From Oceanobacillus zhaokaii (GTDB taxonomy: Bacteria; Bacillota; Bacilli; Bacillales; Amphibacillaceae): 64,000 nt of DNA. This document shows, piece after piece, positions 25,345-33,801 of this stretch (position 1 is its first letter; every line of letters starts with the position of its first letter). The notes beneath the pieces are model-generated. The model made no database searches. It saw only the letters and a program-made list of their open reading frames with translations, and was not told where the DNA came from. The stretch is taken from positions 443,001 to 507,000 of the forward strand of contig NZ_CP024848.1 of the NCBI RefSeq assembly GCF_003352005.1, given 5' to 3'. Position numbers and translations under genes: made by a program.

Positions 25345-26373
25345 ATGAGAATTACTGCACTGACAATTAGGATATTAAAACAAATTATTCGAGATAAACG
25401 AACACTCGCATTACTTATTTTTGCGCCAATTCTTGTACTTACAATGCTATATCTAGTATTTGATGGCGATGATTATGTTCCTAAAGTTGGTCTTGTTAAT
25501 GTACCAGAGATGATCACGGAACAAATGGATTTGAATGAAGTGGAGTTAACCGAGTATAGCAATACAACGGAAGCAAATGAGGATCTAGAAAATCAAGAAA
25601 TAGATGGCTATGTTGTATTAGACGAGCAAGTCCCTGCAATTTTTCTTGAAGGCAGTGATCCGAGTGTAAATAGTGCAACATTGAGATGGATTCAGTCAGC
25701 ATTTGCGAATCTCCAGAAAAATGGAAATGCAAGTGAACTGAAAGTGGATTATTTGCATGGTACGAGCGAGATGGGCTCATTTGATTATTTTGGACCGGTA
25801 TTACTTGGTTTTTTTGTGTTCTTCTTTGTCTTTCTTATCGCAGGGGTATCATTTATTCGCGAGCGTACAACAGGTACACTTGAAAGGCTGCTATCAACTC
25901 CATTACGAAAGTGGGAAATTGTGATTGGGTATGTGTTTGGATTCGGGATTTTCACAATGATACAGTCCACCATAATTGCTTGGTATGCGATCTATGTGCT
26001 GGAGATGATGATGGAAGGAGTGTTTATTTATGTGCTCATCATCACATTGGCAATCGCTCTGACTGCATTAACCTTAGGAATTTTGATTTCCTCATTTGCC
26101 AATAATGAGCTGCAGATGATTCAATTTATTCCGATAGTTGTTATTCCACAGATCTTTTTCTCTGGACTATTTAATTTAGAAACGATTTCGGAATGGTTAA
26201 GCTGGATTGGACCGTTCACACCGCTGTATTATGCTGCGGACGCATTACGGGATGTGATGGTTAGAGGGTACGGCTGGAATGAAATCTATATTAATATTCT
26301 TATCCTGATTGGTTTTTCTGTAATATTCATGTTTTTAAATATCATTGCGCTTAGAAAATATCGAAGAATATAG
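25345..26373 (+). CDS. ABC-2 type permease
   Basis: A 342-residue membrane subunit. One N-terminal helix (LLIFAPILVLTMLYLVF) is followed by an extracellular domain at about 45-150, then five helices. The FIRERTTGTLERLLSTPLRKWEIVIGYV segment (landmark near residue 175) is the ABC-2 signature that precedes the coupling helix. ATG at 25345 is favoured by GGAGGTG 9 bases upstream. It forms an export pump with the preceding ATPase. The cargo is unknown. Confidence 0.88.
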   Translation: MRITALTIRILKQIIRDKRTLALLIFAPILVLTMLYLVFDGDDYVPKVGLVNVPEMITEQMDLNEVELTEYSNTTEANEDLENQEIDGYVVLDEQVPAIFLEGSDPSVNSATLRWIQSAFANLQKNGNASELKVDYLHGTSEMGSFDYFGPVLLGFFVFFFVFLIAGVSFIRERTTGTLERLLSTPLRKWEIVIGYVFGFGIFTMIQSTIIAWYAIYVLEMMMEGVFIYVLIITLAIALTALTLGILISSFANNELQMIQFIPIVVIPQIFFSGLFNLETISEWLSWIGPFTPLYYAADALRDVMVRGYGWNEIYINILILIGFSVIFMFLNIIALRKYRRI

Positions 26374-26443
26374 ACATACTATGTCGAGAAAAAACGGATA
26401 ATCTTATATAATTAGATTGAATAGAGATAAGAGGCGGTCTAAG

Positions 26444-27061
26444 ATGTCGAATAATGAATTAAAATTAACAGAAAAACAAAAGGCAATCCTTGATGCTGCA
26501 ACTGAATTATTTGCTGAGCAAGGATTTGCAGGTACTTCAACCAGCGAAATTGCGAAAAAGGCAGATGTGGCTGAAGGAACCATCTTTAAGCATTTTAAAT
26601 CAAAGAAGGGGCTGCTACTATCCGTCATTTCACCAATGATTAAAGTAGTTGCACCGATGATAAAAAAAGATATAAATAAAATATTCGATAAAAACTTTGA
26701 AAGGTTTGAAGACTTCATTCGTGAATTTATTGATAATCGGATCAAATTTGTAGTCGAAAATACGACAATGTTTCGCGTATTAATTCAAGAAATACCTTTC
26801 CATCCAGAACTGAAGGAGCAATTTATTGAACATATTAGTAATGACATGGTTGTACGTGCCCGGGAAAGTATCGAGCATTATCAAGAAAAAGGGCAAATAC
26901 GCCAAATGCCAATAGATTCTGCGATTCGTATCATTGTTTCAACTGTTTTTGGGCATGTCATCACCAAACTGCTAATAATTGGCGAAGCGCAATGGGATGA
27001 GGAAGCAGAGCTCGATAGAACAATTCAATTTTTGATGAATGGGCTAGCACCTGAGAAATAA
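26444..27061 (+). CDS. TetR/AcrR-family transcriptional regulator
   Basis: A 205-residue repressor. The N-terminal helix-turn-helix reads ILDAATELFAEQGFAGTSTSEIAKKADVAEGTIFKHFKSKKGLL across about residues 12-55, a textbook TetR domain. The remaining helices form the ligand pocket and are not diagnostic. I chose ATG 26444 (GAGGCGG upstream) over the TTG at 26417. It lies 70 bases after the ABC permease gene, so it probably shares the operon and represses it at the AGTGAGTA palindrome. Confidence 0.88.
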   Translation: MSNNELKLTEKQKAILDAATELFAEQGFAGTSTSEIAKKADVAEGTIFKHFKSKKGLLLSVISPMIKVVAPMIKKDINKIFDKNFERFEDFIREFIDNRIKFVVENTTMFRVLIQEIPFHPELKEQFIEHISNDMVVRARESIEHYQEKGQIRQMPIDSAIRIIVSTVFGHVITKLLIIGEAQWDEEAELDRTIQFLMNGLAPEK

Positions 27062-27098
27062 CCATTCTTACTGGATACACATCTAGGAGAGTTAACAA

Positions 27099-27542
27099 AT
27101 GATTAAAACGTTAAACAATAAAGATCAACAAATTGCGGAAGAAATCCTAGCAATTCAAGTCCCTGCATATGAAATAGAAGCAGATTTAATTGGATTCCAT
27201 GGTATTCCGCAGTTGAAAGATACAGTCGAAACGGTGATGGCTTCAAAGGAAAACTTCAAAGGGTTTTTTCTTGAGCATCAACTAGTAGGGTTTATTTCGT
27301 ATGAAGAAACAAAATCAGAAGTAGATATTTGCCGTCTTGTTGTCGATCCGGAATATTTCAGACAAGGTATTGCAAGGTCGCTATTATTAGAGCTAATCCA
27401 GCGAGCTACTGGCAGGAAAATTCTCGTCAGTACAGGTTCAAAAAATGTTCCCGCAATTACCCTTTACGAAGAATTTGGGTTTGCAAGATATCATGAAGTG
27501 GAGATTGCAAGAGGAATTTATCTATCACAGTTTGCAAGATGA
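27099..27542 (+). CDS. GNAT-family N-acetyltransferase
   Basis: A 147-residue acetyl-CoA-dependent transferase. Motif A, with the acetyl-CoA-binding loop, is VCRLVVDPEYFRQGIARSLLLEL (landmark, near residues 75-95, R-Q-G-I-A core). The C-terminal part has NVPAITLYEEFGFARYHE, the usual substrate-side strand. TAGGAGAG precedes the ATG. It may be read from the tetR transcript, since only 37 bases separate them. The acceptor is unknown. Confidence 0.82.
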   Translation: MIKTLNNKDQQIAEEILAIQVPAYEIEADLIGFHGIPQLKDTVETVMASKENFKGFFLEHQLVGFISYEETKSEVDICRLVVDPEYFRQGIARSLLLELIQRATGRKILVSTGSKNVPAITLYEEFGFARYHEVEIARGIYLSQFAR

Positions 27543-27549
27543 GTATAAT

Positions 27550-27580
27550 GGGGCAATACTATATGTGTATTGCCCCTTTT
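27550..27580. terminator. Bidirectional terminator between GNAT and thiE
   Basis: A perfect 10-bp stem GGGGCAATAC/GTATTGCCCC with a 7-base loop and a T tail on the forward strand lies between convergent genes. Confidence 0.85.
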
Positions 27581-27583
27581 GAA

Positions 27584-28207
27584 TTATAATAATTTAATAG
27601 CTTCTTTAATATCGGATGCTGCTGTTATTGCAGAGATTACCGAGACACCATCTGCTCCTGCTTTGATCACAGAAGTGGCATTTTCAATTGAGATTCCACC
27701 AATTCCAACAATGGGAAGCTCCGGAAATTGTTTTCTTAAAGTTGTAATCCATTCTAAACCAACAGTCGTCTTCGCATCCAGCTTTGTAGTTGTATTGAAA
27801 ATTGGTCCTGCACCAATATAATCAACCAAATCAATTGGACTATTTGCCAGCTCGCATGCATTCGATACAGAAAGTCCAATCCATTTGTCAGGAAAAATCT
27901 TACGCAGTGTTTCTACTGGTAAATCATCTTGTCCAACATGAATTCCATCTGCATCTAATATATTTGCAAGTTCAACATCATCATTTACGATAAAAGGAAT
28001 ATCGGATCTTTTACAAATTGCACGGAGCTGTTTGCCGAGCTCCAATCTCGCTTCGCCAGCTAGGCAGCCATCTCCTTTTTCACGAAATTGAAATGCAGTA
28101 ATTCCAGCCTCGGTCGCTTCAGCAAGTATTTCGACTGGATTCCGTTTGCAGTTCTGACTCCCCATAATAAAGTATTTACGTAAGCTTTGCTTGATAGGAA
28201 AAGGCAT
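27584..28207 (-). CDS. thiE: Thiamine phosphate synthase
   Basis: Joins HMP pyrophosphate and thiazole phosphate to give thiamin monophosphate. The protein has 207 residues and a TIM-barrel fold. ITAFQFREKG near residue 35 and DGIHVGQDDLP near residue 90 carry pyrophosphate and metal ligands, and GIGGISIENA near residue 170 forms the phosphate loop. AAAGGAG precedes the ATG. It is the last gene of the tenA-thiD-thiM-thiE operon and abuts thiM. Confidence 0.94.
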   Translation of the reverse strand: MPFPIKQSLRKYFIMGSQNCKRNPVEILAEATEAGITAFQFREKGDGCLAGEARLELGKQLRAICKRSDIPFIVNDDVELANILDADGIHVGQDDLPVETLRKIFPDKWIGLSVSNACELANSPIDLVDYIGAGPIFNTTTKLDAKTTVGLEWITTLRKQFPELPIVGIGGISIENATSVIKAGADGVSVISAITAASDIKEAIKLL

Positions 28208-28981
28208 TTATATTCTCCTTTCCAGTTCTTTCACGTCTAATGAAAGAGCATCAATAAATCTTGGAATGAAAGTCCCTGATCTATGAACCTGCTTATGTGA
28301 TGCAGTGTATTCGGCAGCTAATCCATAAAACTGAACAGCTGTTAATGCCTGTTCTTCAATGGAGTCATCTGTTGTTAAACAAGCAGTTAAAATTGAACCA
28401 AGTAAACATCCGGCACCGGTTACTTTCTCTAGAATGGGATGACCTGTATTACTTTGAATCATTTGATTACCAGTACAAATAAAATCGGTTTTTCCTGTAA
28501 CGACCGAAATAGTACTGTAAATCTCCGCAACTTTTTGCGCAATTTCCTGTGTATTGCCATCACCAATCGATTCCACCCCTTTTGTTTGCCAAGGAATGTT
28601 TACAAGATGTGCAAGCTCACCAGCATTGCCTTTAATTGCAGTAGGCTTTACTTCTGCCAAAATTCGTTTGACAACTTCAGTTCGAAAGGCTGTCGCTGCA
28701 ACACCAACTGGATCTACTACGACAGGGATGTCTCTTTCATTTGCTGCTTTGCCAGCAAGGATCATTGCTTTTACCTCATCTTCTCTTACAGTACCAATAT
28801 TAATTAGAACGCCATCTGCAGCTGAGGCCATATCCCAGGCCTCTTCTTCTGCCTTTGCCATAACAGGTGCCCCACCAAAGGATAATAACCCGTTCGCAGT
28901 GAAATTCATTACAACTTGATTCGTCAAATGGTGTATAAGTGGGGTTTTCTCCCGTACTTTCTTGATAATATTCGCCTTCAT
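28208..28981 (-). CDS. thiM: Hydroxyethylthiazole kinase
   Basis: Phosphorylates the salvaged thiazole alcohol, 257 residues, ribokinase-like fold. The N-terminus has PLIHHLTNQVVMNFTANGLL, the middle DPVGVAATAFR and AIKGNAGEL, and the C-terminal ATP/anion loop is VTGAGCLLGS near residue 195, including the catalytic Cys characteristic of ThiM. The start overlaps the thiD stop by four bases. Its presence, together with the absence of thiG/thiO/thiS nearby, marks this as a salvage cluster. Confidence 0.94.
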   Translation of the reverse strand: MKANIIKKVREKTPLIHHLTNQVVMNFTANGLLSFGGAPVMAKAEEEAWDMASAADGVLINIGTVREDEVKAMILAGKAANERDIPVVVDPVGVAATAFRTEVVKRILAEVKPTAIKGNAGELAHLVNIPWQTKGVESIGDGNTQEIAQKVAEIYSTISVVTGKTDFICTGNQMIQSNTGHPILEKVTGAGCLLGSILTACLTTDDSIEEQALTAVQFYGLAAEYTASHKQVHRSGTFIPRFIDALSLDVKELERRI

Positions 28982-29784
28982 AGCCTCACCTTCTCTGCTC
29001 TCGTTGCCCAGTGATTCGTTGGACCATGACCTGAACCAAGGGAAAAGGAGTTTGCAATCGCTGCTGTAACAAAATGCTTCGCCTTCTTCACTGCATCGTA
29101 TAATGAAAAACCTTTACTCAAATAGGCAGTAATAGCAGCGGAGTATGTACAGCCTGTTCCATGCGTATTCTTCGTATCAATTCTTTCTGATGAAAAGGTA
29201 TGAATTTTGTTGCCATCATAGAGAAAATCGATGGCATCTCCTGTCATATGCCCACCTTTTACTAATGCGGCACCTGCACCGAATGTATCCACAATTAATG
29301 CTGCAGCCTGCATCATATCCTCAACTGTTTCAATCTGTTCTCCAATTAAAAACTCCGCTTCTGGAATATTCGGGGTAACTAAAGCTGTTAAAGGAAGCAA
29401 CTGCTCACGCAAAAAATTACGAGCATTTGCTTCCATTAATGTATCCCCGCTTGTTGCAACCATCACAGGATCCATCACATATGGTGCATCGGTTTTTGGG
29501 GTTTTTTCAGCAATTAATTTCATCATTTCAATACTTGCAATCATCCCAGTCTTAACTGCATGAATGGGCATATCGGAAATAACAGCATCAAGCTGCTGCT
29601 CAATCATTTTAAGCGGGATATGGTGAATCGCTTGTACACCTGTCGTATTTTGGGCAACTACTGATGTAATGACAGACATGCCATAGCTTTCTAATTCCTG
29701 AAATGTTTTCAAATCTGCTTGAATCCCAGCCCCGCCGCTTGGATCTGTTCCAGCAATAGTTAGTGCTGTGTTGACGGACATCAT
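28978..29784 (-). CDS. thiD: Hydroxymethylpyrimidine/phosphomethylpyrimidine kinase
   Basis: Performs the two phosphorylations of HMP to HMP pyrophosphate, 268 residues. The N-terminal TIAGTDPSGGAGIQADLKTF motif, KTGMIAS near residue 80, DPVMVATSGD near residue 110 and the anion hole THGTGCTYSAAITAYL near residue 210 are all intact. The first ATG overlaps the tenA stop by one base, and a second ATG follows immediately. It is the second gene of the TPP-riboswitch operon. Confidence 0.94.
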   Translation of the reverse strand: MMSVNTALTIAGTDPSGGAGIQADLKTFQELESYGMSVITSVVAQNTTGVQAIHHIPLKMIEQQLDAVISDMPIHAVKTGMIASIEMMKLIAEKTPKTDAPYVMDPVMVATSGDTLMEANARNFLREQLLPLTALVTPNIPEAEFLIGEQIETVEDMMQAAALIVDTFGAGAALVKGGHMTGDAIDFLYDGNKIHTFSSERIDTKNTHGTGCTYSAAITAYLSKGFSLYDAVKKAKHFVTAAIANSFSLGSGHGPTNHWATRAEKVRL

Positions 29785-30464
29785 TATTTAATCACCGCCA
29801 ATTCTCCAGACCATGTCTCACATGTTAACGACATTTCCCAAAATGCTAACTCAAGCTGACAGCTTTTACGGAATGCATCTTTAATCCGATTTTGCTCATC
29901 TACTGGGGAGTTGGCAGCAAGGACATCCAAGCGTTTTCGCATTTCCTCGGTCTCTTTTCCGGACTCCGCATAAAAGTGCATCCATTTATAGAAAGGATGC
30001 TCCTTTGTTGGCTGATACTTGTTTATTAACTTCTGACCAATTTCCAAATAAGTCCATGGACATGGCAGGAGCGCACCAAGGGTTTCTGCTAAAGTGCCCA
30101 TATTTGCATGATATAGCATATGTTTAATGTAATGATCTCCAGAAGGGGGAAGCGGGTGTCCTTGAAGATCCTCAAAACGAACCCCGATATACTCAGAAAA
30201 ATTTAGATGCGGCTTTACTTCATCGTACAGTGTAAACTGGATCTGTTCATGGAAATAAGCCATGTCTTCCCGATTAACAGATTTCGAAAGTGCAAGACTA
30301 TAAACTTGAATAAAGGCATTTAGAAATTCAAAGTCTGCTTTAATATAGTGCTCCACCGCTTCCTTTGGTAGTTCTCCTTTGCCAATTCCTTGAACAAAAG
30401 GATGATCAAAAATCATTTGAAAAATATCCTCGTTTTCTTTTTTTAGATCATCTGTGAATGTCAT
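29784..30464 (-). CDS. tenA: Aminopyrimidine aminohydrolase / thiaminase II
   Basis: Salvages degraded thiamin by hydrolysing aminomethyl-HMP to HMP, 226 residues, all-helical haem-oxygenase-like fold. FIQVYSLALSKS, the catalytic Cys in LLPCPWTYLEIG near residue 135, and FYKWMHFYAESGKETEE near residue 160 match TenA. AAGGAGG lies 7 bases before the ATG. First gene after the TPP riboswitch at 30548-30636. Confidence 0.93.
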   Translation of the reverse strand: MTFTDDLKKENEDIFQMIFDHPFVQGIGKGELPKEAVEHYIKADFEFLNAFIQVYSLALSKSVNREDMAYFHEQIQFTLYDEVKPHLNFSEYIGVRFEDLQGHPLPPSGDHYIKHMLYHANMGTLAETLGALLPCPWTYLEIGQKLINKYQPTKEHPFYKWMHFYAESGKETEEMRKRLDVLAANSPVDEQNRIKDAFRKSCQLELAFWEMSLTCETWSGELAVIK

Positions 30465-30547
30465 GGGAAAGCCTCCTTGTTTTTTTAGTTAGGAAGCTAC
30501 TAGGGGGAATAAAAGAAGGTAGAAGGAAGTAGGTAAACATGTCCCCG
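30465..30547 (-). promoter_or_regulatory. Expression platform of the tenA TPP riboswitch
   Basis: On the reverse strand, CCTACTTCC (30533-30525) can pair with GGAAGTAG of the aptamer's 3' closing strand (near 30551-30558), giving a structure that competes with the aptamer. No strong terminator with a T run is visible before the tenA ribosome site, so the control could act on translation. The mechanism is not settled by eye. Confidence 0.5.
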
Positions 30548-30636
30548 ACTACTTCCCTTCGCTGGAATTACCCAGATCAGGTTCCAAGGGACAAAGGAGT
30601 ATTCCTTATCTCAGCACAATTCGCGCCCCTAGTAGT
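30548..30636 (-). promoter_or_regulatory. TPP riboswitch (thi box) upstream of tenA
   Basis: The reverse strand contains ACTACTAGGGGCGC, then GTGCTGAGATAAGG, then GGAACCTGATCTGGGTAATT, then CCAGCGAAGGGAAGTAGT. These are the conserved thi-box blocks: GGGG..GC, CTGAGA, ACCTGATCTGG.TAAT.CCAGCG.AGGGAA. The first and last blocks pair as P1. Confidence 0.95.
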
Positions 30637-30682
30637 TTCATAAATTAAAGATTCATTTCATATTGTATTTTGCTATTCAGAT

Positions 30683-30856
30683 AAAGTGCACAACTAACTT
30701 AGTTGAGAGCTTTCTCTTAGGCAGCGGTCGCTCCAGAAATACACTGTGCTTTCCGCGGGGGCTGGTAAGCCTTCTTTTGCTGTCGCACTTTGAAGTCTCA
30801 CCTAGGCCCTTCCTGTAGGAGTCAGCTTGTATTTCTTCCGCTGTGGACCACACATA
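30683..30856 (+). repeat. Dispersed intergenic repeat, third copy
   Basis: It shares CGGTCGCTCCAGAAATACAC, GGGGGCTGGTAAGCC, GAAGTCTCACCTAGGCCC and TGTATTTCTTCCGCTGTGG with the copies at 14831 and 46495, in the same order. It lies between tenA's riboswitch and thiW, in a stretch (30640-30933) with no gene. Confidence 0.78.
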
Positions 30857-30933
30857 GACTACTGATTGACTAGTTCCTAATGAGCTAAGCATTACTAATA
30901 GAAACTATCGCCAGCCTAGATTCAGAAAATAAA

Positions 30934-31422
30934 TCAATTTCGTATTACGTTTACAGTTTTAATCCTGGATACGATAAACCAGCCGATGATGGCTCCTGTT
31001 GTACTGCTTACGAGAAATGGTGGGATAAAGGCAAGCGCGCCAACGGAACTTCCCATAAATAGATAAGCAAGCGGTACAGATAAAAGTGCGCCAACAATGC
31101 CACTGCCAACTCCTTCACCGATAGCAGCCGCTAAGCCATTCCTCCCCGATTTACGATAGAGATAACCTGCAAAAAATGCTCCGACCATACTTCCTGGAAA
31201 AGCTAATAGTGTTCCCAGCCCAAGCATATTACGAAACAAACTAATTAAAAATGCAATGATAACTGCTGGTCCTGGTCCTAGCGTAACAGCTGCTGCAACA
31301 TTGATTGCATGTTGCATCGGATATGCTCTGGCAATTCCCGCTGGAAACCATACGAGTTGAGCTGTGATTGTTCCAAGTGCAGTAAGCACAGCCATCGTTG
31401 TTATCAAACGAGTTCGATTCAT
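30934..31422 (-). CDS. thiW: Energy-coupling factor transporter S component ThiW
   Basis: A 162-residue substrate-binding membrane subunit with about five helices, predicted to import the thiazole moiety of thiamin with a shared ECF module encoded elsewhere. The WFPAGIARAYPMQHAINV segment near residue 28 is the ThiW hallmark, followed by the Gly/Pro-rich LGPGPAVIIAFLISLFRN. A TPP riboswitch with a clear terminator lies directly upstream, which confirms the thiamin link. It complements ThiM, which phosphorylates the imported thiazole. Confidence 0.9.
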   Translation of the reverse strand: MNRTRLITTMAVLTALGTITAQLVWFPAGIARAYPMQHAINVAAAVTLGPGPAVIIAFLISLFRNMLGLGTLLAFPGSMVGAFFAGYLYRKSGRNGLAAAIGEGVGSGIVGALLSVPLAYLFMGSSVGALAFIPPFLVSSTTGAIIGWFIVSRIKTVNVIRN

Positions 31423-31452
31423 TCCATACCTCCCAATACTAAACTAGGGACC

Positions 31453-31485
31453 AAAAAAGCCAGATCCTTATTGGACCTGGCTTGA
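31453..31485 (-). terminator. Regulatory terminator of the thiW riboswitch
   Basis: On the reverse strand AAGCCAGGTCC pairs with GGATCTGGCTT and is followed by six T. It lies between the TPP aptamer and the thiW start, the classic transcription-attenuation layout. Confidence 0.88.
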
Positions 31486-31525
31486 TAAGCTGAGAATAGG
31501 TGGACATTATATGATCGAACATCCG

Positions 31526-31628
31526 ACTACTTCCCTCCGCTGGTATTAACCAGATCAGGTCCATAAGAGTCGGAAAGTGTATACATGCTTCCCTCTCAGC
31601 CCACACAGTTTTGGGCTCCCCTAGCAGT
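31526..31628 (-). promoter_or_regulatory. TPP riboswitch (thi box) upstream of thiW
   Basis: The reverse strand carries ACTGCTAGGGGAGCCC, GGGCTGAGAGGGAAGC, a longer P3a-type arm (TATACACTTTCCGACTC), then GGACCTGATCTGGTTAATAC and CAGCGGAGGGAAGTAGT. All conserved thi-box blocks are present. The P3 side arm is longer than in the tenA copy. Confidence 0.95.
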
Positions 31629-31849
31629 AATATGTATTAAATTATCGCTTACAAATTAAGCATATCAGAAATGATAGAAATTGTCACCCGAAAATTCAAA
31701 ATATAATATGTGTAGAAATATAGTACCAGTTAATAGATTACGCGTCTTCTAAATAGAGAGTTTCGATTGCTAATGTTTATTTAAGAGGATAGGAGGGAAA
31801 AGAGTAATAACCAATTACTAAATTTTAGGAATAAGGAGAGGACGACATC
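31629..31849. other. Divergent promoter region thiW / glycosyltransferase
   Basis: AT-rich sequence holding the reverse promoter of the thiW riboswitch and the forward promoter and leader of the glycosyltransferase gene (GGAGAGGACGACATC before its ATG). No further element was recognised. Confidence 0.4.
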
Positions 31850-33118
31850 ATGGGAAAGAAAATACTATTCATCTCTGATCATGGAGATCCACTTGCTAAG
31901 CTAGGCGGTAAACAGTCAGGTGGACAAAATAATTATGTAAGACAGCTTGCTCTGGCTCTTGATAAAAGAGGGGTGAATGTAGATGTAGTTACCCATTGGA
32001 GTAACCCAGAAGCCCCTCGTACTGAAGTATTCGGAAAGAACTGCCGAGTATTTCGAATCGCTGCAGGCCACAAAGGCTACATTGCTAAAAGTGAAATGTA
32101 TCATCTTCTCCCCAAATTCTTTCAAGAGTTAAAAGATACAGTACAACTCCACACATATGACATTATTCATTCCCACTACTGGCTGTCAGGTTTGTTAGCT
32201 CTATTTGTAAAGAGAAGCTATAACATACCAATTGTTCACACATCCCATTCACTGGCAGCTGCCAAGAAGAAGGCTACGGGGAAAGTGGAAACAAAGCGTA
32301 TGGAGGCGGAAAAGGCTATTCTTAGAAGAGCAGACAAAGTTATTGCTACAACTGAAAATGAAAAACAACTAATCGAGAATTTTGCTAATCCAAAAGCAGA
32401 TGTTGCAGTTGCTGCAATTGGTGTTGACAGTGTATTCCATCCATATGAAAAGAAAAGACGTCATATTACCAAAACTTTCTCATTTGCGGGACGTCTGGAG
32501 AAAACAAAAGGGATTTTTACATTACTTGAAGCATTTAGGTTATACAACAAACAATTTAATAATAAAGGAAGGTTGATTATTGCAGGAGGAGACGAAAGTG
32601 ATTTTGATCCTGTAACCAAATTGCCAGTTAATGATGAACTAAGAAAAACAGTTAGTGGAATAGAGGATAAAGTTGATTTTCTAGGTCCAAAAACGCAGGA
32701 GGAACTTGCAGAGCTATTCAATAATTCGACCGCAGTTATTGTTCCTTCCTATTATGAATCATTTGGAATGGTTGCTGCAGAAGCACAAGCATGTGGAACA
32801 CCAGTAATCGCCTCTGCTGTAGGTGGACTGAATGATGTAGTTGCAGATGGCATTTCTGGGCTGCATATTAGACCAAAGGATTCTGTAAAACTATCTGAAG
32901 CGATGAAATTACTTTCTCGTGATAATTTCTTGGCAAAAAGCCTTGGTAAGGAGGCAGCTGAACGTGCGCGAAATGTTTTCAACTGGACAACCATTGCTAA
33001 TCAGATAGACGGAATATACGAGAAATTGATGAATGTTCATGATTACGCAAGTGCTAGCGACAATAGGACGTTGGCTGGTGATAAAGATGTATTAAAAGAA
33101 ACTTATTATTTACTTTAA
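31850..33118 (+). CDS. Glycosyltransferase family 4 (sucrose-phosphate-synthase-like)
   Basis: A 422-residue GT-B fold enzyme that transfers a sugar from a nucleotide donor. The N-terminal acceptor domain starts KILFISDHGDPLAKLGGKQSGGQNNYVRQLA, with the GGQ loop near residue 25 and HSHYWLSG near residue 105. The C-terminal donor domain has FAGRLEKTKGIFTLLEAF near residue 210 and the retaining EX7E motif in YYESFGMVAAEAQACGTPVIAS near residue 305. The wording is closest to sucrose-phosphate synthase/MshA-type GT4 proteins. The product could be a compatible solute or glycolipid. AAGGAGAGGA precedes the ATG. Single-gene unit. Confidence 0.85.
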   Translation: MGKKILFISDHGDPLAKLGGKQSGGQNNYVRQLALALDKRGVNVDVVTHWSNPEAPRTEVFGKNCRVFRIAAGHKGYIAKSEMYHLLPKFFQELKDTVQLHTYDIIHSHYWLSGLLALFVKRSYNIPIVHTSHSLAAAKKKATGKVETKRMEAEKAILRRADKVIATTENEKQLIENFANPKADVAVAAIGVDSVFHPYEKKRRHITKTFSFAGRLEKTKGIFTLLEAFRLYNKQFNNKGRLIIAGGDESDFDPVTKLPVNDELRKTVSGIEDKVDFLGPKTQEELAELFNNSTAVIVPSYYESFGMVAAEAQACGTPVIASAVGGLNDVVADGISGLHIRPKDSVKLSEAMKLLSRDNFLAKSLGKEAAERARNVFNWTTIANQIDGIYEKLMNVHDYASASDNRTLAGDKDVLKETYYLL

Positions 33119-33138
33119 AAAAGCAAATTTCTAAAATG

Positions 33139-33175
33139 AAAAGGCGCTTAATCCCTTATGGATTAAGCGCCTTTT
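33139..33175. terminator. Bidirectional terminator between the GT4 gene and tRNA-Ala
   Basis: AAAAGGCGCTTAATCC pairs perfectly with GGATTAAGCGCCTTTT around a 5-base loop. It serves the glycosyltransferase gene on one strand and the tRNA on the other. Confidence 0.9.
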
Positions 33176-33180
33176 ATTAA

Positions 33181-33253
<73 letters not shown>

Positions 33254-33504
33254 TTGTAACTATTCATTATATACTCAAAAGAGTATTACTTCAATGGTTT
33301 TAATTCATATATTAACAGAAAGTATAATAAATAGGTAACAAAGCTCTAAACAACATTAAGAGACTGGAATATCTGAGTAATAAAAAATTTCCATTCGCAT
33401 AATAAAAAAGTCAGTAATAATGTACATTTATCTCCTACTTGCTATAATTAATACTATGTAAAAAATATTGGGGCGTTCTATAGAATGGCTTTATAAGGGG
33501 GGGA

Positions 33505-33801
33505 ATGACATTGAAGAAAGAAGATATCGATAAAAATGATTATCGTTTTAAAATAGCGAATCGTGAGGCTTTAATTGGTATTGGATTAGTTATTTTTAAT
33601 TTTATTTGGTGGTTTGGATTTGCATATGGACTAGGCGGACAAGATCCTAGTGAATATTCTTATACGTTTGGGTTGCCAAACTGGTTTTTCTATAGCTGTG
33701 TGGTTGGGTTTATCGTAATGATTATCCTGGTTTTCATTGCTGTAAAGTTTTTTTTCGTGGATGTCCCATTCGGTGAAGATGAGGAGAATGAAGATAAATG
33801 A
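33505..33801 (+). CDS. yhdT: YhdT-family membrane protein (DUF997)
   Basis: A 98-residue protein with two helices, FKIANREALIGIGLVIFNFIWWFGFAYGLG (landmark, near 15-45) and WFFYSCVVGFIVMIILVF, and an acidic tail. The pattern matches YhdT, a small protein encoded directly before panF in many bacteria and thought to be its accessory subunit. The ATG at 33505 sits very close to AAGGGGGGG. The TTG at 33511 has better spacing and may be the true start. Its stop overlaps panF by four bases. Confidence 0.8.
   Translation: MTLKKEDIDKNDYRFKIANREALIGIGLVIFNFIWWFGFAYGLGGQDPSEYSYTFGLPNWFFYSCVVGFIVMIILVFIAVKFFFVDVPFGEDEENEDK

Noticed and set aside
30677..30892. Reverse-strand 71-codon open frame between the tenA riboswitch and thiW
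   Set aside because: It is entirely the third copy of the dispersed repeat.
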